Assembly (NCBI GenBank): GCA_003225615.1
Contig: QIAS01000151.1
Coordinates: 2,625-9,760, forward strand
Origin: Acidobacteriota bacterium
GTDB taxonomy: Bacteria; Acidobacteriota; Terriglobia; Terriglobales; Acidobacteriaceae
Direction: 5' to 3'
Length of the DNA stretch: 7,136 nucleotides
The stretch's first letter is position 1, and each line of letters starts with the position of its first letter. The position numbers and the translations under genes were made by a program. Shown here piece by piece: positions 6,382 to 7,136 of the stretch. A model generated the notes under the pieces. That model searched no databases. It worked only from the letters and a program-made list of their open reading frames with translations, and was not told where the DNA came from.

Positions 6382-6690
6382 TCACAGATTCTTCGGAGTT
6401 GTACCTTCCGTAGTGGCTTCCGAATAGGCCTGGCGTCCAGCCTCGTAGGCGGCCCGGAACTGCTCTTTCTGCTGGTTGAGGACATCTTTTCCGCGGTCCA
6501 CCCACTCTGAAGCCTGCTCTTTTGCCTGGCGCGCACGACCACGCACATATTCGCGGCTTTCTTCCGCCTTCGTCCGCAGGACATCCCTGGTCTCATTGCC
6601 CGAATGCGGCGCGTAGAGCACGCCTACGACTGCCCCTACGCCCAAGCCTGCCAGAAACCATAGAAAACTATTGCCGTCTCGATCCGACAT
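6382..6690 (-). CDS. YtxH-like small membrane protein
   Basis: This 102-residue protein has a short polar start (MSDRDGNS) and one Gly/Val-rich membrane helix (about 9-26, FLAGLGVGAVVGVLYAP). The APHSGNETRDVL segment that follows is the typical YtxH 'APxSGxETR' signature. A highly charged, probably helical tail of about 70 residues (RTKAEESREYVRGRA, QASEWVDRGKDVL) ends in a Thr-rich tip. YtxH-family proteins are small envelope proteins, some induced by stress in Firmicutes; their biochemical role is not established. The start is very well supported: AGGAGGT lies 8 bases upstream. It is the first gene of a two-gene unit with the DUF948-like gene, as ytxG and ytxH are neighbours in Bacillus. 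Confidence 0.88.
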   Translation of the reverse strand: MSDRDGNSFLWFLAGLGVGAVVGVLYAPHSGNETRDVLRTKAEESREYVRGRARQAKEQASEWVDRGKDVLNQQKEQFRAAYEAGRQAYSEATTEGTTPKNL

Positions 6691-6698
6691 AAATATCT

Positions 6699-6705
6699 AC
6701 CTCCT
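6699..6705 (-). promoter_or_regulatory. Strong Shine-Dalgarno of the YtxH-like gene
   Basis: The minus strand reads AGGAGGT, a full match to the anti-Shine-Dalgarno core, ending 8 bases before the ATG at 6690. It is the best ribosome binding site in the window and suggests high translation of this small protein compared with its downstream partner. Confidence 0.85.
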
Positions 6706-6724
6706 GTGTCACGCTTCTATTCGG

Positions 6725-6753
6725 ATGGTAGCATCCACCCCCACGAATTACAA
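6725..6753 (-). promoter_or_regulatory. Candidate sigma-70-like promoter for the YtxH/DUF948-like unit
   Basis: On the minus strand TTGTAA (6753-6748) and TACCAT (6730-6725) are 17 bases apart, each matching the -35 and -10 consensus at four of six positions. Transcription would start near 6718, giving a leader of about 28 bases ending in the strong ribosome binding site. The -35 box lies in a small palindrome, GAATT-AC-AATTC (6745-6756). GGATG/CATCC (6723-6727 and 6732-6736) flanks the -10 box. Weak but well placed. Confidence 0.33.
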
Positions 6754-6851
6754 TTCAGGCAGGCGCCTCGGGACACACGAAAGGCGCGACCAATTCAGGA
6801 AAACTGGTTGATGTACATTGGTCGGCCGGTGAGTTGGATCGGTAGGAGAGG

Positions 6852-6875
6852 TATCCTGAACCTCACTTAAGGATA
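6852..6875 (+). promoter_or_regulatory. Hairpin enclosing the prepilin ribosome binding site
   Basis: TATCCTGAA (6852-6860) can pair with TTAAGGATA (6867-6875) at eight of nine positions around a 6-base CCTCAC loop. The 3' arm contains the ribosome binding site AAGGA (6869-6873), 7 bases before the ATG. If the stem forms in the mRNA it would hide the site and lower translation until melted or opened. Sequence complementarity is seen; regulation is inferred. Confidence 0.4.
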
Positions 6876-6880
6876 AGAAA

Positions 6881-7136
6881 ATGCGCGGCTTCACAATAAT
6901 CGAATTGCTCATCGCGATCGTGATTATTCTCATCATCGCCGCACTGGCGGTTCCCAAGCTCCTGCACTCGCGCCAGGCCGCCAATGAAGCGGACGCCGTT
7001 GCTTCGATTAAGAGTATCAACGCCGCCGAGGTCGCTTACCAGGCTACCTATCCCACTCAAGGTTTTGCGGCGCAACTCTCCTACTTAGCGGGAGCTCAGC
7101 CCTGTAAACCCAGTTCCGCATCGGCTTGCCTACTCG
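6881..7136 (+). CDS. Type IV prepilin / pseudopilin, 5' part (3' end outside window)
   Basis: The first 85 codons are visible. The product opens with a three-residue leader MRG followed by FTIIELLIAIVIILIIAALA. This is the class III signal: cleavage by the prepilin peptidase PilD after Gly3, Phe at mature position 1 and the conserved Glu at mature position 5. The hydrophobic helix runs to about residue 24. After it come VPKLLHSRQAANEADAVAS and a segment (SINAAEVAYQATYPTQGF) typical of short acidobacterial-style PilA-like pilins. Two cysteines (75 and 83) could form a disulfide loop. AAGGA lies 7 bases before the ATG, and an in-frame TGA at 6857 leaves no earlier start. The mature protein would be a subunit of a type IV pilus or type II secretion pseudopilus; the missing C-terminal part is needed to choose. 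Confidence 0.92.
   Translation, partial: MRGFTIIELLIAIVIILIIAALAVPKLLHSRQAANEADAVASIKSINAAEVAYQATYPTQGFAAQLSYLAGAQPCKPSSASACLL

Larger units (their letters stand above)
6706..6880. other. Divergent intergenic region between the YtxH-like and prepilin genes
   Basis: This region must carry the promoters of both divergent genes. Besides the candidate minus-strand promoter it holds an inverted repeat GCGCCT (6763-6768) / AGGCGC (6782-6787) with a 13-base spacer, a possible operator. A hairpin lies around the prepilin ribosome binding site (6852-6875). I found no convincing sigma-70 or sigma-54 promoter for the prepilin gene and no small coding sequence. Confidence 0.5.

Noticed and set aside
6800..6880. 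Sigma-54 promoter for the prepilin gene
   Set aside because: No match to the TGGCAC-N5-TTGC pattern with proper GG and GC spacing was found.

Overview
The window looks like chromosomal DNA of a GC-rich Gram-negative bacterium, most likely an acidobacterium (Terriglobia/Koribacter-like). That placement is an inference from three things: the pairing of SMC, a NifS/IscS-type desulfurase and MnmA; the style of the short type IV prepilin; and the DUF948-like/YtxH-like pair with its DELFI-type C-terminus. No database search was possible. Nothing here looks like a phage, transposase or plasmid, and no tRNA, rRNA or CRISPR array was seen.

Layout. Positions 1-2149 (+) hold the C-terminal 715 residues of the chromosome-partitioning ATPase SMC, cut at its 5' end by the window edge. 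After a 130-bp gap comes a cysteine desulfurase (2280-3446, +). It is followed by a 135-bp spacer bounded by two inverted arrays of a 7-bp unit, and then by the tRNA 2-thiouridylase MnmA (3582-4694, +). A 218-bp leader with several small symmetric motifs precedes an exported, alanine/glycine-rich protein of 261 residues (4913-5698, +). That protein has a segment resembling the VirB10/TrbI beta-barrel motif. A strong, probably bidirectional terminator (5763-5788) separates it from two convergent minus-strand genes: a DUF948-like membrane/coiled-coil protein (6325-5810) and, upstream of it, a YtxH-like protein (6690-6382). A divergent intergenic region (6691-6880) leads into the 5' part of a type IV prepilin gene (6881-7136, +), which runs off the window.

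How the genes work together. The desulfurase and MnmA form an evident functional pair: the desulfurase takes sulfur from cysteine, and MnmA installs it at wobble uridine 34 of tRNA. The YtxH-like and DUF948-like genes form a small two-gene unit, comparable to ytxG/ytxH of Bacillus, with an envelope or stress-related but unproven role. SMC, the exported protein and the pilin are independent units.

The least ordinary structure is the pair of inverted heptamer arrays. Each has five units in exact 7-bp register with a TTAGC core that changes to TTCGC at the inner end. They sit between the desulfurase and mnmA, and the left array supplies the desulfurase stop codon. The MnmA variant with CxxC in place of the DxxC known from E. 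coli, and the TrbI-like exported protein, are the next most interesting points. The rest is ordinary housekeeping sequence.
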